Origin: Bacillota bacterium
GTDB taxonomy: Bacteria; Bacillota; Clostridia; Lachnospirales; Lachnospiraceae
Direction: 5' to 3'
DNA length: 64,000 nt
Assembly (NCBI GenBank): GCA_023386315.1
Contig: JAEWJZ010000030.1
Location: 186,001 to 250,000, forward strand
In this document: positions 35,158 to 45,631 of the stretch, piece by piece
How positions within the stretch are numbered: position 1 is the first letter of the stretch
Layout of the letters: the number at the start of each line of letters is the position of its first letter
Made by a program: the position numbers and the translations under genes
Notes under the pieces: generated by a model
Databases searched by the model: none
The model's input: the letters and a program-made list of their open reading frames with translations, nothing else
Told to the model about the DNA's origin: nothing

Positions 35158-35667
35158 ATGAATGAAATGTATGCAGAATGGCTTGTAAAGAGGAAGTCTC
35201 CGGCTTATACCATGTTACTGAAAATTGTGATGGGAATATTATGCGTGATCGCATTTTTCCTGTCCATCTCTCCGGTTTTCGGTATCTTTGGAGTGATCAT
35301 TTTGTTCGCTGCCGGAGCTGCAACCTACGTAGTATTCCGCAACAGTGAAGTGGAATATGAGTATCTGTTTGTGACCAATACATTGTCCATTGACAGAATT
35401 TACGGCAAAAGCAAGCGCAAGAAAGCCTGGGAAGGATCGATGGAGGAAATTCAGATAGTAGCGCCTACCGGTTCTACAGAAGCCAGAGATCATGAAACAG
35501 GCACCATGAAAGTACTGGATTTTTCTTCCAAAATACCTGATGCTAAGACTTATACACTGATCAGCCAGTCTGGTTCAGAACGGACGAAAATTATTTTTGA
35601 ACCAAACGACAAGCTGCTCCGCTGTATGAAGATGACTGCACCACGCAAAGTAGTTACTCAATTATAA
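35158..35667 (+). CDS. Conserved membrane protein after groEL (DUF6106-like)
   Basis: The 169-aa protein has two adjacent membrane helices (residues about 20-60, MLLKIVMGILCVIAFFLSI and IFGVIILFAAGAATYVVF). A cytoplasmic beta-rich domain follows (EVEYEYLFVTNTLSIDRIYGKSKRKKAWEGSMEEIQIVAP). It looks like the DUF6106 proteins of Lachnospiraceae, but the assignment is from memory. It lies 52 bp after groEL and ends at a strong terminator. Confidence 0.72.
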   Translation: MNEMYAEWLVKRKSPAYTMLLKIVMGILCVIAFFLSISPVFGIFGVIILFAAGAATYVVFRNSEVEYEYLFVTNTLSIDRIYGKSKRKKAWEGSMEEIQIVAPTGSTEARDHETGTMKVLDFSSKIPDAKTYTLISQSGSERTKIIFEPNDKLLRCMKMTAPRKVVTQL

Positions 35668-35673
35668 TAACAG

Positions 35674-35713
35674 GAATCAGACGGTTTTTATCAGACCGTC
35701 TGATTCTTTTTTT
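35674..35713 (+). terminator. Terminator after the groESL unit
   Basis: A perfect 11-bp stem GAATCAGACGG / CCGTCTGATTC with an 11-nt loop is followed by seven T. Confidence 0.95.
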
Positions 35714-35829
35714 ACTTTTATTTCTATTTAAAATAAAATATGCCCCCAAATAAGAATACTACCGTCGTAAGAATCAATCCTGGAAGTAGCAATGACTATT
35801 GAAGAGATCCTTTGGAATATCTGTTTTAT

Positions 35830-35858
35830 TTGACTGACATATACGTATATGTTACAAT
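35830..35858 (+). promoter_or_regulatory. treR promoter with TreR operator in the spacer
   Basis: TTGACT (35830-35835), 17-nt spacer, TACAAT (35853-35858). The spacer holds the 16-bp perfect palindrome ACATATACGTATATGT (35837-35852). The same palindrome with one change lies in the promoter of the trehalose PTS gene, so the regulator probably controls itself as well. Confidence 0.85.
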
Positions 35859-35917
35859 GAAATCAATACTTATCAGAAAAATAAAAATAAACCCGGTAAA
35901 AAGGAGATTAAACAATT

Positions 35918-36631
35918 ATGGAAAGTAAATATAGGCATCTTTATAAGCTGCTTTTAGATAAGATTGACAAGCGGGAATATGAGCCGGGAGATAAGCTTCC
36001 GGCGGAGGGCGAGCTGATGGAGGCTTACGGAGCTTCCAGGGATACGGTGCGCAAGGCTCTGGAGCTTCTGGTCCAGGACGGTTATATCCAAAAAGCCAGA
36101 GGAAAGGCGGCGGAGGTCCTAGACAAGAACAAGTTCAATTTCCCTGTATCCGAAATCGCAAGCTTTAAGGAAATCTACCGGTTTTCTGCTTCTAAGCCCA
36201 TTACCATTGTGGAAAATTTAGAAATCGTCAAGGGAGATAAAAAGCTGATGGCGGCCCTGCAGATCGGACCGGAGGATGAGGCATTTTTGCTTGAGAGAGT
36301 CAGGGAGATCGAGGGAGAGAAGATCATTATTGACAAGGATTATTTTTCACGGAAGGTGGTGGAAAATCTGCCTCTCCGTGCGGCTCAGGATTCTGTTTAC
36401 GAATATCTGGAAAAGGAGCTTGGCCTGAAAATCGGATTTGCCATGAAGGAAATTACGGTACACATGGCTACAGATGAGGATTACCGCCTGCTGGATATGG
36501 GAAGCTACGATATGATCGTGGTGGTGAAGAGTTATACGTACCTGGAGGACTCCACCCTGTTTCAGTTTACCGAATCCCGCCACAGACCGGACAAGTTCAA
36601 GTTTGTGGATTTCGCCCGAAGGAAGCTGTAA
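35918..36631 (+). CDS. treR: Trehalose operon repressor (GntR/UTRA family)
   Basis: The 237-aa protein has a GntR winged helix (KREYEPGDKLPAEGELMEAYGASRDTVRKALELLVQDGYIQKARGKA) and a UTRA effector domain (from about residue 85). Position upstream of a trehalose PTS and phosphotrehalase, plus shared palindromic operators at both promoters, identifies it as TreR. Family members release DNA on binding trehalose-6-phosphate. AAAAAGGAG precedes the ATG. Confidence 0.92.
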   Translation: MESKYRHLYKLLLDKIDKREYEPGDKLPAEGELMEAYGASRDTVRKALELLVQDGYIQKARGKAAEVLDKNKFNFPVSEIASFKEIYRFSASKPITIVENLEIVKGDKKLMAALQIGPEDEAFLLERVREIEGEKIIIDKDYFSRKVVENLPLRAAQDSVYEYLEKELGLKIGFAMKEITVHMATDEDYRLLDMGSYDMIVVVKSYTYLEDSTLFQFTESRHRPDKFKFVDFARRKL

Positions 36632-36672
36632 GAAGATATATCCAAAGGCAGGAATATATTTCTTCATATATG

Positions 36673-36701
36673 TTGACAAAGATATACGTATATGTTATAG
36701 T
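36673..36701 (+). promoter_or_regulatory. treP promoter with TreR operator in the spacer
   Basis: TTGACA (36673-36678), 17-nt spacer, TATAGT (36696-36701). The spacer contains the palindrome of the treR promoter with one changed base (36680-36695). Confidence 0.88.
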
Positions 36702-36765
36702 CAAAATACAATAATAACATATAAGTTGCAACTAATTTAAAAACATATGGAAAAGGAGTATGGAT

Positions 36766-38172
36766 ATGGGGAAATATGAAGATGATTCCAGGCAGCTTTT
36801 GGACCTCGTCGGTGGTAAGGGGAATATAGGGGCCGTGACTCACTGTATGACCAGAATGCGTTTCGTGCTGTCAGATCCATCAAAGGCTGATACGCAGAAA
36901 ATAGAAGCATTGAAAAGCGTTAAGGGTACCTTTACACAGGCTGGACAGTTTCAGGTCATCATTGGAAACGACGTACAGTCTTTTTACAATGAATTTGCAG
37001 CGGTTTCAGGAATTGAAGGCGTATCAAAGGACGAAGTGAAGAAGGAAGCAAAGGGCAACATGAACGTGTTGCAGAGAGTGGTAGCAGATATAGCAGAAAT
37101 ATTTGCTCCCCTGATTCCGGCCATCATCGTAGGCGGTCTCATCCTGGGCTTTCGGAACATTATCGGTGAAATTAAATTCATGAATGACGGGACAGAGACT
37201 TTGGTGGCCGTTTCCCAGTTCTGGTCCGGCGTTTACAGCTTCCTCTGGCTCTTGGGCGAGGCTATTTTCCATTTCCTTCCCGTCGGTATCACATGGTCTG
37301 TGACGAGAAAGATGGGAACCACCCAGATCCTGGGAATCGTTCTCGGTCTGACCTTAGTATCTCCCCAGCTTTTGAATGCCTATGCCATGGCGCCGGGCGT
37401 AGAGATTCCGGTTTGGGATTTCGGTTTTGTAAAAATGAGAATGATCGGTTATCAGGCTCAGGTCATTCCGGCAATATTAGCAGGCTTTGTGCTGGTTTAT
37501 CTGGAAAGGTTCTTTAAGAAGATCACTCCTCAGGCCATTTCCATGATTGTTGTTCCGTTCTGTTCCCTGCTTCTGGCAGTGATTGCCGCCCATGCGGTAG
37601 TAGGACCCATCGGCTGGGCCATTGGCTCCGCCATATCAAAGGTGGTTTATGCAGGGCTTACTTCCAGCTTCCGCTGGCTGTTTGCCACCTTATTCGGCTT
37701 CGTTTATGCGCCCCTTGTCATTACAGGACTTCACCACATGACAAATGCCATCGATCTCCAGCTCATGGCAGAGTTCGGCGGAACCATGCTGTGGCCAATG
37801 ATTGCTTTATCCAACATTGCGCAGGGATCTGCAGTACTGGGTATGATCTATTTACAGAAAAAGGATGAGGAATCAAAGCAGATTTCCATTCCAGCCTGCA
37901 TTTCCTGCTATTTAGGGGTGACTGAGCCGGCTATGTTCGGCGTAAACTTAAAGAGGGGCTTCCCCTTCCTTTCCGCGATGATCGGCTCTTCCATTGCAGC
38001 AACCGTTTCTGTTGGAATGAACGTTATGGCTAATTCCATCGGAGTGGGCGGCATTCCTGGAATCCTGTCCATACAGCCTCAGTATATGGGAATCTTCGCC
38101 ATCTGCATGCTGATTGCTATTGCAGTACCCTTTGGGCTGACTGTCGCTGTGGGCAAAAAGAAAGGAATTTAG
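36766..38172 (+). CDS. treP: PTS trehalose-specific EIIBC component
   Basis: The 468-aa transporter starts at the second ATG (36766), because GGAG lies 7 bp before it and only 1 bp before the first. The EIIB domain has the phosphorylated cysteine C27 (GAVTHCMTRMRF). The EIIC domain has about ten membrane segments and motifs such as GLHHMTNAIDLQLMAEFGG and GVTEPAMFGVNLKRGFPF. No EIIA domain is attached, so it must borrow one from another glucose-family PTS. It imports trehalose as trehalose-6-phosphate. Confidence 0.94.
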   Translation: MGKYEDDSRQLLDLVGGKGNIGAVTHCMTRMRFVLSDPSKADTQKIEALKSVKGTFTQAGQFQVIIGNDVQSFYNEFAAVSGIEGVSKDEVKKEAKGNMNVLQRVVADIAEIFAPLIPAIIVGGLILGFRNIIGEIKFMNDGTETLVAVSQFWSGVYSFLWLLGEAIFHFLPVGITWSVTRKMGTTQILGIVLGLTLVSPQLLNAYAMAPGVEIPVWDFGFVKMRMIGYQAQVIPAILAGFVLVYLERFFKKITPQAISMIVVPFCSLLLAVIAAHAVVGPIGWAIGSAISKVVYAGLTSSFRWLFATLFGFVYAPLVITGLHHMTNAIDLQLMAEFGGTMLWPMIALSNIAQGSAVLGMIYLQKKDEESKQISIPACISCYLGVTEPAMFGVNLKRGFPFLSAMIGSSIAATVSVGMNVMANSIGVGGIPGILSIQPQYMGIFAICMLIAIAVPFGLTVAVGKKKGI

Positions 38173-38175
38173 TAA

Positions 38176-39828
38176 ATGCAGAATTTTAAGAAATCATGTG
38201 TTTATCAGATTTATCCTAAATCCTTTATGGATACTGACGGAGACGGAATCGGGGATTTAAAGGGCATTATCGAAAAGCTGGATTATTTAAAAAAGCTGGG
38301 TGTGGATTACCTCTGGCTCACTCCATTTTTCGTATCGCCTCAGAATGATAACGGATATGATATTGAGGATTACTGCCGGATCGATCCCTTATTCGGAACC
38401 ATGGAGGATTTGGATCGCCTAATCTCCGAGGCAAAAGACCGGGATATGAGGCTCATGCTTGACATGGTTTTTAACCACACTTCTACGAGACATGAGTGGT
38501 TTTTGAGGGCTCTTGCCGGTGAGAAGAAATATCAGGATTACTATTTCTTTAAGGAAGGCACGCCGGGAAGTCCGCCCACGAACTGGCAGTCCAAGTTCGG
38601 GGGAAATGCATGGGAATACGTGGAAGAACTGGGAAAGTATTATCTGCACTTATTTGATGTTACCCAGGCGGATTTAAACTGGGAGAACCCAAACGTGCGG
38701 GAAGAAATAAAAAATGTACTCCGTTTTTGGAAAGAGAAAGGAATCCGCGGCTTTCGGTTTGATGTCATCAATCTGGTTTCCAAGCCAACTGCCTGGGAGG
38801 ATGACGAGGAGGGTGATGGCCGCCGTTTCTACACAGATGGTCCCCGGATTCATGAATTTCTGAGGGAAATCGTGGAGGATACAGGGCTTGATGCAGAGGA
38901 TGTGGTCACAGTAGGGGAAATGTCTTCCACAACCATTGACCATTGTATTCATTACACAAAACCGGAGGAAAAGCAGCTGAAGATGTGCTTTAACTTCCAT
39001 CACTTGAAGGTGGATTATATGAACGGGGATAAATGGTCCTTGATGCCCTATGACTTTGAACGGCTGAAAAAGATTTTCCACACATGGCAGGAGGGCATTG
39101 CCGGGGGAAATGGGTGGAATGCAGTGTTCTGGTGTAATCACGACCAGCCGAGAGCGGTATCCAGGTTCGGTGACGACGGTTTCTACAGGAAACAGTCCGC
39201 CAAGATGCTGGCTACGGTGATTCACGGGATGAGGGGAACGCCCTTTATTTACCAGGGAGAGGAAATCGGTATGACAAATGCCAATTTCACGGACATTTCC
39301 CAGTACCGGGATGTTGAGAGCCTGCACTATTTTGATATTTTAAAGGAGCAGGGACAGAAGGAAGAGGATATTTACAGGATACTTAAGGAGCGGTCCAGGG
39401 ACAATAGCAGGACCCCTATGCAGTGGGATGGTGAGAAAAATGGTGGATTTACTTCCGGAACACCGTGGATAACTGTCAATAAAAATTGCAGGGAAATCAA
39501 TGTGAAAGATAGCCTTGCTGATCCTGATTCCATCTTTGCCTATTATCAGAAGCTTGTGAAATTGAGAAAGCAGTATGAAGTCATAAGCGATGGGAGCTAT
39601 GAACCGGTTTTTGTGGATAATCAGGATGTAATGTCCTATAAAAGGGCATTAAATGGAGAAAAGCTGCTGGTGTTTGCTAACTTTACCGGGCAGGAGCAGA
39701 TGGTGAAGCAAAAAGAGGTCCTGGACGATTGGAATGTATTGCTATCCAATTATAAAAGTGTAAAAATCTTCGGAGATAGGGTGATACTGGAACCCTTTGG
39801 AGCGGTTATGCTGTACTGGAGAGGATGA
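38176..39828 (+). CDS. treC: Trehalose-6-phosphate hydrolase (alpha,alpha-phosphotrehalase)
   Basis: The 550-aa GH13 enzyme splits trehalose-6-phosphate into glucose and glucose-6-phosphate in the cytoplasm. GH13 regions are visible: DMVFNHTS, GFRFDVINLV (nucleophile Asp), VGEMSST (acid Glu) and FWCNHDQPRAVSRFG. It starts 3 bp after the PTS stop and ends before a strong terminator. Confidence 0.95.
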   Translation: MQNFKKSCVYQIYPKSFMDTDGDGIGDLKGIIEKLDYLKKLGVDYLWLTPFFVSPQNDNGYDIEDYCRIDPLFGTMEDLDRLISEAKDRDMRLMLDMVFNHTSTRHEWFLRALAGEKKYQDYYFFKEGTPGSPPTNWQSKFGGNAWEYVEELGKYYLHLFDVTQADLNWENPNVREEIKNVLRFWKEKGIRGFRFDVINLVSKPTAWEDDEEGDGRRFYTDGPRIHEFLREIVEDTGLDAEDVVTVGEMSSTTIDHCIHYTKPEEKQLKMCFNFHHLKVDYMNGDKWSLMPYDFERLKKIFHTWQEGIAGGNGWNAVFWCNHDQPRAVSRFGDDGFYRKQSAKMLATVIHGMRGTPFIYQGEEIGMTNANFTDISQYRDVESLHYFDILKEQGQKEEDIYRILKERSRDNSRTPMQWDGEKNGGFTSGTPWITVNKNCREINVKDSLADPDSIFAYYQKLVKLRKQYEVISDGSYEPVFVDNQDVMSYKRALNGEKLLVFANFTGQEQMVKQKEVLDDWNVLLSNYKSVKIFGDRVILEPFGAVMLYWRG

Positions 39829-39851
39829 TCCGGTGTTGGTAGTGCAGGCAA

Positions 39852-39909
39852 GATCGATCAGAATTCATTGCTGTAATCAGCAGAAGTGAATTCTGATCGA
39901 TCTTTTTTT
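39852..39909 (+). terminator. Terminator after the trehalose operon
   Basis: A perfect 16-bp stem (GATCGATCAGAATTCA and its complement) with a 19-nt loop is followed by seven T. Confidence 0.95.
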
Positions 39910-40062
39910 GCACCTAAAAACAGGCCAGGATCGGATACTGTTTTAGGGTATTACAGTCGTTTACATGATGAGCGGTTTTATTTCCCTTAAACTAAGCAAC
40001 TATTTATTAGAAATGTTCATTTTACTGTCCACAGAGGGCGGAAAAATACAGAAAAATGTCCG

Positions 40063-40091
40063 TTGACAACCAAAGCAAAGTTTGCTAAACT
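40063..40091 (+). promoter_or_regulatory. guaB promoter
   Basis: TTGACA (40063-40068), 17-nt spacer, TAAACT (40086-40091). The roughly 150 bp between the preceding terminator and this promoter show no further structure. The 60-nt leader has no aptamer that I recognise. Confidence 0.85.
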
Positions 40092-40138
40092 ATTTAACTA
40101 ATAAGCAAAAATGTTTATTTTAAAAAGTATAAAATTAA

Positions 40139-41611
<1,473 letters not shown>

Positions 41612-41620
41612 TAAAAAGCA

Positions 41621-41678
41621 GATCCTCTTAAAGCAGACTTGGCAAATAACCAAAATCCACTTTAGGAGGATTTTTTTT
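41621..41678 (+). terminator. Terminator after guaB
   Basis: ATCCTCTTAAAG pairs with CTTTAGGAGGAT (one mismatch) and is followed by eight T. Confidence 0.85.
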
Positions 41679-41765
41679 GGCAATAATTCAAGTCCCTTCA
41701 TTTACCAGAAAAAAGTCATAAGTATTTTTTTAAATCTGTTATAATAGACTTCTGGAGGAATGCAT

Positions 41766-42458
41766 ATGGAGGGAAGTATCTATTTAACAGATCTGGAAAA
41801 AAACGTAGTAAACAGAATCCACGCCCATATTCTGGAAGGAGAAAAAGTCAGCATTGATATGATCGCGAAAGAATGTTTTGTGTCCAAAGGTTTGATTGTA
41901 AAACTGGCTAAAAAGTTAGGATACAGCGGTTACAGTGAGATGTATTATATTTTGATGTCTTCAAACAAAAATCACAAATCGGCCGATTTCTCGCATATGG
42001 TTTATCAGAATGAAACGAATACTGCCAGGGAAGGAATTACGCTGCTGGCTGGTTTGCTGAATGAATATCATGGAGCCAAAATTCACCTTGACTCAATCGG
42101 ATTATGCGATGCGGCCAGGGATTATTATCTGCAGAAACTTCTGATGTTTGGGTTTGATGCGGTTAGCAGTTATCATTTTGCAGCTTTTCATAAGGATTCT
42201 AAGGGACTCTTTATATTTATGTCTTTTTCAGGAAGCAGGTTTGAGATTTTTGACAGGGTCCGTGTCGCTGTGGATAATGGATTTAAAGTCTTGGCTTTGA
42301 CTGCGAGAAAAGATTCTCCTCTTGGGACCATGGCGGATTATACAATTGAAATATACGGGGAACGGACTGAGGAAAATGATTACAAACCTAATTTTTTTAC
42401 AGCCAATCTTATCATTCTTCTGGAAATGGCGTTGTGTGAATACTCACAAAATTTATAA
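41766..42458 (+). CDS. RpiR/MurR-family transcriptional regulator
   Basis: The 230-aa protein has an N-terminal RpiR HTH (LTDLEKNVVNRIHAHILEGEKVSIDMIAKECFVSKGLIVKLAKKLGYSGYSEMYYIL). A C-terminal SIS sugar-phosphate domain follows (GLFIFMSFSGSRFEIFDRVRVAVDNGFKVLALTARKDSPLGTMADYTI). I chose the second ATG (41766) because GGAGG lies 7 bp before it. It is separated from the PTS/GH4 genes by a terminator, and probably controls them by sensing a sugar phosphate. The -10 TATAAT at 41740-41745 is clear, the -35 is not. Confidence 0.88.
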   Translation: MEGSIYLTDLEKNVVNRIHAHILEGEKVSIDMIAKECFVSKGLIVKLAKKLGYSGYSEMYYILMSSNKNHKSADFSHMVYQNETNTAREGITLLAGLLNEYHGAKIHLDSIGLCDAARDYYLQKLLMFGFDAVSSYHFAAFHKDSKGLFIFMSFSGSRFEIFDRVRVAVDNGFKVLALTARKDSPLGTMADYTIEIYGERTEENDYKPNFFTANLIILLEMALCEYSQNL

Positions 42459-42485
42459 AAATGTAAGCAGAATAGAGTAACGGAA

Positions 42486-42527
42486 AACAGTGCGTAAGGT
42501 TAAAATCCTTATCCGCACTGTTTTTTG
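42486..42527 (+). terminator. Terminator after the RpiR gene
   Basis: AACAGTGCG / CGCACTGTT with inner TAAGG / CCTTA is followed by TTTTTTG. It keeps the regulator as a separate transcript from the PTS operon. Confidence 0.9.
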
Positions 42528-42571
42528 TTATAATGCATAAAAAACAGTAAACTTTTTCACTTTTCACCGAT

Positions 42572-42623
42572 AAGTTCACGGAACTTTCAGATCTATTGAA
42601 ATAAATAATCCGCCAGATATAAT
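42572..42623 (+). promoter_or_regulatory. Promoter and candidate operator of the PTS-GH4 operon
   Basis: TTGAAA (42596-42601), 16-nt spacer, TATAAT (42618-42623) form the promoter. The perfect dyad AAGTTC-N3-GAACTT (42572-42586) lies 9 bp upstream of the -35. An RpiR protein or activator could bind there. Confidence 0.7.
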
Positions 42624-42654
42624 TAAAACATCAACAATATTGGAGGAGATAAGC

Positions 42655-44211
42655 GTGAAGAAAAAATTAATGGAGATGAGCCAGAACTTCTCTAGGGCTG
42701 CAATACAACCTGTCATGTTTCTGGCGATTATGGGGTTGGTGCTGGCGGCGGCTGTTATTATGCAGTTGGATTTCATGCCGTCTGTTGTGGTGTTTGCAGG
42801 AACACTTCTTAAGACAATGATGGATACAATGCTTAATAATTTATCCGTTGTATTCTGCGTTGGGCTTGCAACGGCGTTTGCAAAGAAAAAGAAAGTTGAC
42901 GCGGCGATTATCAGTCTTATTACCTTTCTGATTTTCCTGGGAGCCAATAATGCGTGGCTGTCATCTCAGGGAATGCTGGCGGAAGCCGGAACGATGGGAT
43001 TGTTCGGAACGGGACAGAACATGGTCCTGGGATTTCAGGTCATTGATATGAATGTATTTTTGGGGATGATTTTGGGCTGCACCGTCGGATATGTTCATAA
43101 TAAATTCTGTGAAAAGAAGTTTCCGGAGATGTTCAGTATCTATGGTGGTTCCAGATTGGTATTCTTGATTATGATTCCGGTTACCCTGGTGCTTGCAATT
43201 GTGCTTTCCTATGTATGGCCTGTTGTGAATACGGGAATTTCCCTTCTGTCCCGGTTTATGAAAAATGCGGGAGCAGCCGGAGTGTTCCTCTATTCCTTTG
43301 GAAACAGATTCTTAATCCCGACAGGGCTTCATCATCTGTTGTGGATGCCGTTCTGCTTTACGGGGCTTGGCGGTACATTGGATATCGGCGGTTCGGCGGT
43401 ACAGGGCGCCGCCAATATCTTTTATGCAGAAATGGGAAATACGTCATCCCTCACCGCGATTGACAGTTCCATTCGTTTTGCCACTTTTGGATTTGCCAAG
43501 ATATTCGGAAGCATTGGAATCGGACTGGCATTCATTCACTGTGCGAAACCGGAATATAAAAAAGCCGTAAAAGGCATGATTCTCCCATCGGTATTCGTAG
43601 CGTCGGTAGCCGGAATTACGGAGCCGCTTGACTTTGCATTCCTCTTTATTTCCCCGCTTTTATGGCTGGCACATGGCATAATTACGGGTATATCGGAAAC
43701 CCTTCTCTGGATTTTGGGATCGAGGACGTATGCGCTTTACGGTCTGTTAGATACGATTGTTTGCAACTCCGTCTTCAGTCCGAAGCTCACAAAGATTTAT
43801 ATATTTTTTATCGTGGGTATTCTTATGACGGTTGTATGGTACCTGGTATTTACCTTCCTGATTAAGAAATTAGATATAAAAACACCGGGACGCGATAGTG
43901 CATTTGCGGAAGAAGCGAATGAGAACGGTAAAGCAGCGGGAGTGTCTTCCTCAAAGGGTTATAGTTCCGAAGATGCCATACATATTATCGAAGGACTTGG
44001 AGGAGCCGTTAATATCGAAACCGTCAATAACTGCTTTACAAGATTGCGCTGTGATGTGAGAGATGTGTCTAAGGTAGATGAGAACCTGATTAAAAAAGCA
44101 GAACAGAAAGGCGTTATAATCAATGGTAACAATGTGCAGATTATTATCGGCTTAACCGTTGAAAATGCAAAGGACGCAGTAAAAGACCAGTTAAAAATCG
44201 AAAATGAATAA
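42655..44211 (+). CDS. PTS alpha-glucoside-type EIICB component
   Basis: The 518-aa transporter starts at the GTG (42655) because GGAGG lies 8 bp before it. The EIIC part fills residues 1-420, with glucose/maltose-family motifs (FGNRFLIPTGLHHLLWMPF, GITEPLDFAFLFISP). A C-terminal EIIB domain follows with phosphocysteine C460 (VNNCFTRLRCDV). The order is C then B; no EIIA is present. With the GH4 enzyme downstream it probably imports a maltose- or sucrose-isomer-type alpha-glucoside as 6-phosphate. Confidence 0.92.
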   Translation: MKKKLMEMSQNFSRAAIQPVMFLAIMGLVLAAAVIMQLDFMPSVVVFAGTLLKTMMDTMLNNLSVVFCVGLATAFAKKKKVDAAIISLITFLIFLGANNAWLSSQGMLAEAGTMGLFGTGQNMVLGFQVIDMNVFLGMILGCTVGYVHNKFCEKKFPEMFSIYGGSRLVFLIMIPVTLVLAIVLSYVWPVVNTGISLLSRFMKNAGAAGVFLYSFGNRFLIPTGLHHLLWMPFCFTGLGGTLDIGGSAVQGAANIFYAEMGNTSSLTAIDSSIRFATFGFAKIFGSIGIGLAFIHCAKPEYKKAVKGMILPSVFVASVAGITEPLDFAFLFISPLLWLAHGIITGISETLLWILGSRTYALYGLLDTIVCNSVFSPKLTKIYIFFIVGILMTVVWYLVFTFLIKKLDIKTPGRDSAFAEEANENGKAAGVSSSKGYSSEDAIHIIEGLGGAVNIETVNNCFTRLRCDVRDVSKVDENLIKKAEQKGVIINGNNVQIIIGLTVENAKDAVKDQLKIENE

Positions 44212-44233
44212 ATAAAAAAGGAGCTATTTTATC

Positions 44234-45571
44234 ATGATGAAGTATTCAATTTGTATCGTTGGCGGAGCAAGCCGATATACCCCGGACATGTTAGCCATGT
44301 TATGTAACCAGAAGGAGAGATTTCCACTTAAGAGAGTTGTCTTATATGATTTGGAGGAAGAAAGACAGATGATTGTTGGGAGGTATGCAGAAATCTTATT
44401 CCGTGAATATTACCCGGAATTGGAAGAAATTGTGTACACGACAGATAAGGAAACCGCGTTTAAGGATATCGATTTTGTGTTGATGCAGATCCGTACCGGA
44501 CGTCTTAAAATGAGGGAACAGGATGAGAAGATTTCCATCCGGCATGGTTGTTTAGGACAGGAGACGTGCGGCGCCGGTGGATTTGCCTATGGCCTCAGAA
44601 GCATTCCTGCCATTATCGAACTGGTCAATGATATCCGCAAATATTCACCGGAATGCTGGATTCTCAACTATTCGAATCCGGCGGCCATCGTTGCCGAAGC
44701 CACAAAACGGGTATTCCCTGGCGACTATCGTATAATCAATATCTGCGATATGCCAATTGCCATCATGGATATGTATGCGTCCGTTCTTGGTAAGAAGAGA
44801 AAAGATTTAGAGCCAAAATATTTTGGACTCAATCATTTCGGCTGGTTTACCCATATCTATGACAAAGAGACTGGAGAAGATTATCTGCCGAAACTGAAAG
44901 AGATTTTGAAGATGCCTGTCGATGTGCAGACGGAACCACTGTTCCAGGAGCCATCGTGGAAAGCTACTTTCCATTTCATGAGCCGGATGATTAACGACTT
45001 TGATGAATACCTTCCGAATACTTATCTTCAGTATTATCTTTACCCGCATAAAATGTATACCAAAGAAAACCCGGAATATACGAGAGCCAATGAGGTGATG
45101 GATGGGAACGAGAAAGAAACTTATGAATTCCTCGAAAAAGTCATTGCTCTCGGAAAAATCCGTGGCACGGAATATGAACTGACAGCGGATGTAGGATGCC
45201 ATGCGGAATATATCGTGGACCTGGCCACAGCGCTCGCTAATAATACAAATGAAATATTCCTGATCATCACGGAAAACAGGGGAATCATCGAAAACGTGGA
45301 TGGCGGCATGATGGTGGAAGTTCCCTGCCGGGTCGGCCGAAATGGGGTGGAGGCTCTGGGAGTCGGCCAAATTCCAACCTTTTATAAAGGGATGATGGAG
45401 AACCAGTACGCATACGAAAAACTGACGGTAGATGCCTGTCTGGAGGGAAATAAGAAGAAAGCGCTTCAGGCACTGGTCTTAAACCGTACTGTTGTCAACA
45501 CGGATACCGCTATTGAACTGCTCGACGATTTAATAGTGGCCAATAAGGGTTACTGGAATAAATTGAAATAA
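44234..45571 (+). CDS. GH4 6-phospho-alpha-glucosidase
   Basis: The 445-aa NAD- and metal-dependent glycosidase has the GH4 Rossmann start YSICIVGGASRYTPDMLAML, the phosphate-site YSNPAAI and the metal-site ICDMPIAIMD and GLNHFGW motifs. These are of the MalH/AglB/GlvA kind. It hydrolyses 6-phospho-alpha-glucosides by a redox-elimination path. AAAAGGAGC precedes the ATG; it is cotranscribed with the PTS gene. Confidence 0.94.
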   Translation: MMKYSICIVGGASRYTPDMLAMLCNQKERFPLKRVVLYDLEEERQMIVGRYAEILFREYYPELEEIVYTTDKETAFKDIDFVLMQIRTGRLKMREQDEKISIRHGCLGQETCGAGGFAYGLRSIPAIIELVNDIRKYSPECWILNYSNPAAIVAEATKRVFPGDYRIINICDMPIAIMDMYASVLGKKRKDLEPKYFGLNHFGWFTHIYDKETGEDYLPKLKEILKMPVDVQTEPLFQEPSWKATFHFMSRMINDFDEYLPNTYLQYYLYPHKMYTKENPEYTRANEVMDGNEKETYEFLEKVIALGKIRGTEYELTADVGCHAEYIVDLATALANNTNEIFLIITENRGIIENVDGGMMVEVPCRVGRNGVEALGVGQIPTFYKGMMENQYAYEKLTVDACLEGNKKKALQALVLNRTVVNTDTAIELLDDLIVANKGYWNKLK

Positions 45572-45592
45572 GAATTATTCCTGAAACTAAAA

Positions 45593-45619
45593 GGGAAGCA
45601 GAGAAATTCCCTGCTTCCC
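45593..45619. terminator. Hairpin between convergent GH4 and SpoVAF genes
   Basis: A 9-bp stem GGGAAGCAG / CTGCTTCCC with a 9-nt loop lies between the two stops. The nearest T-run follows after 13 nt on the plus strand, so termination may be inefficient; on the minus strand TTTTAG follows closely. Confidence 0.62.
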
Positions 45620-45631
45620 AATCGCCCTGTT

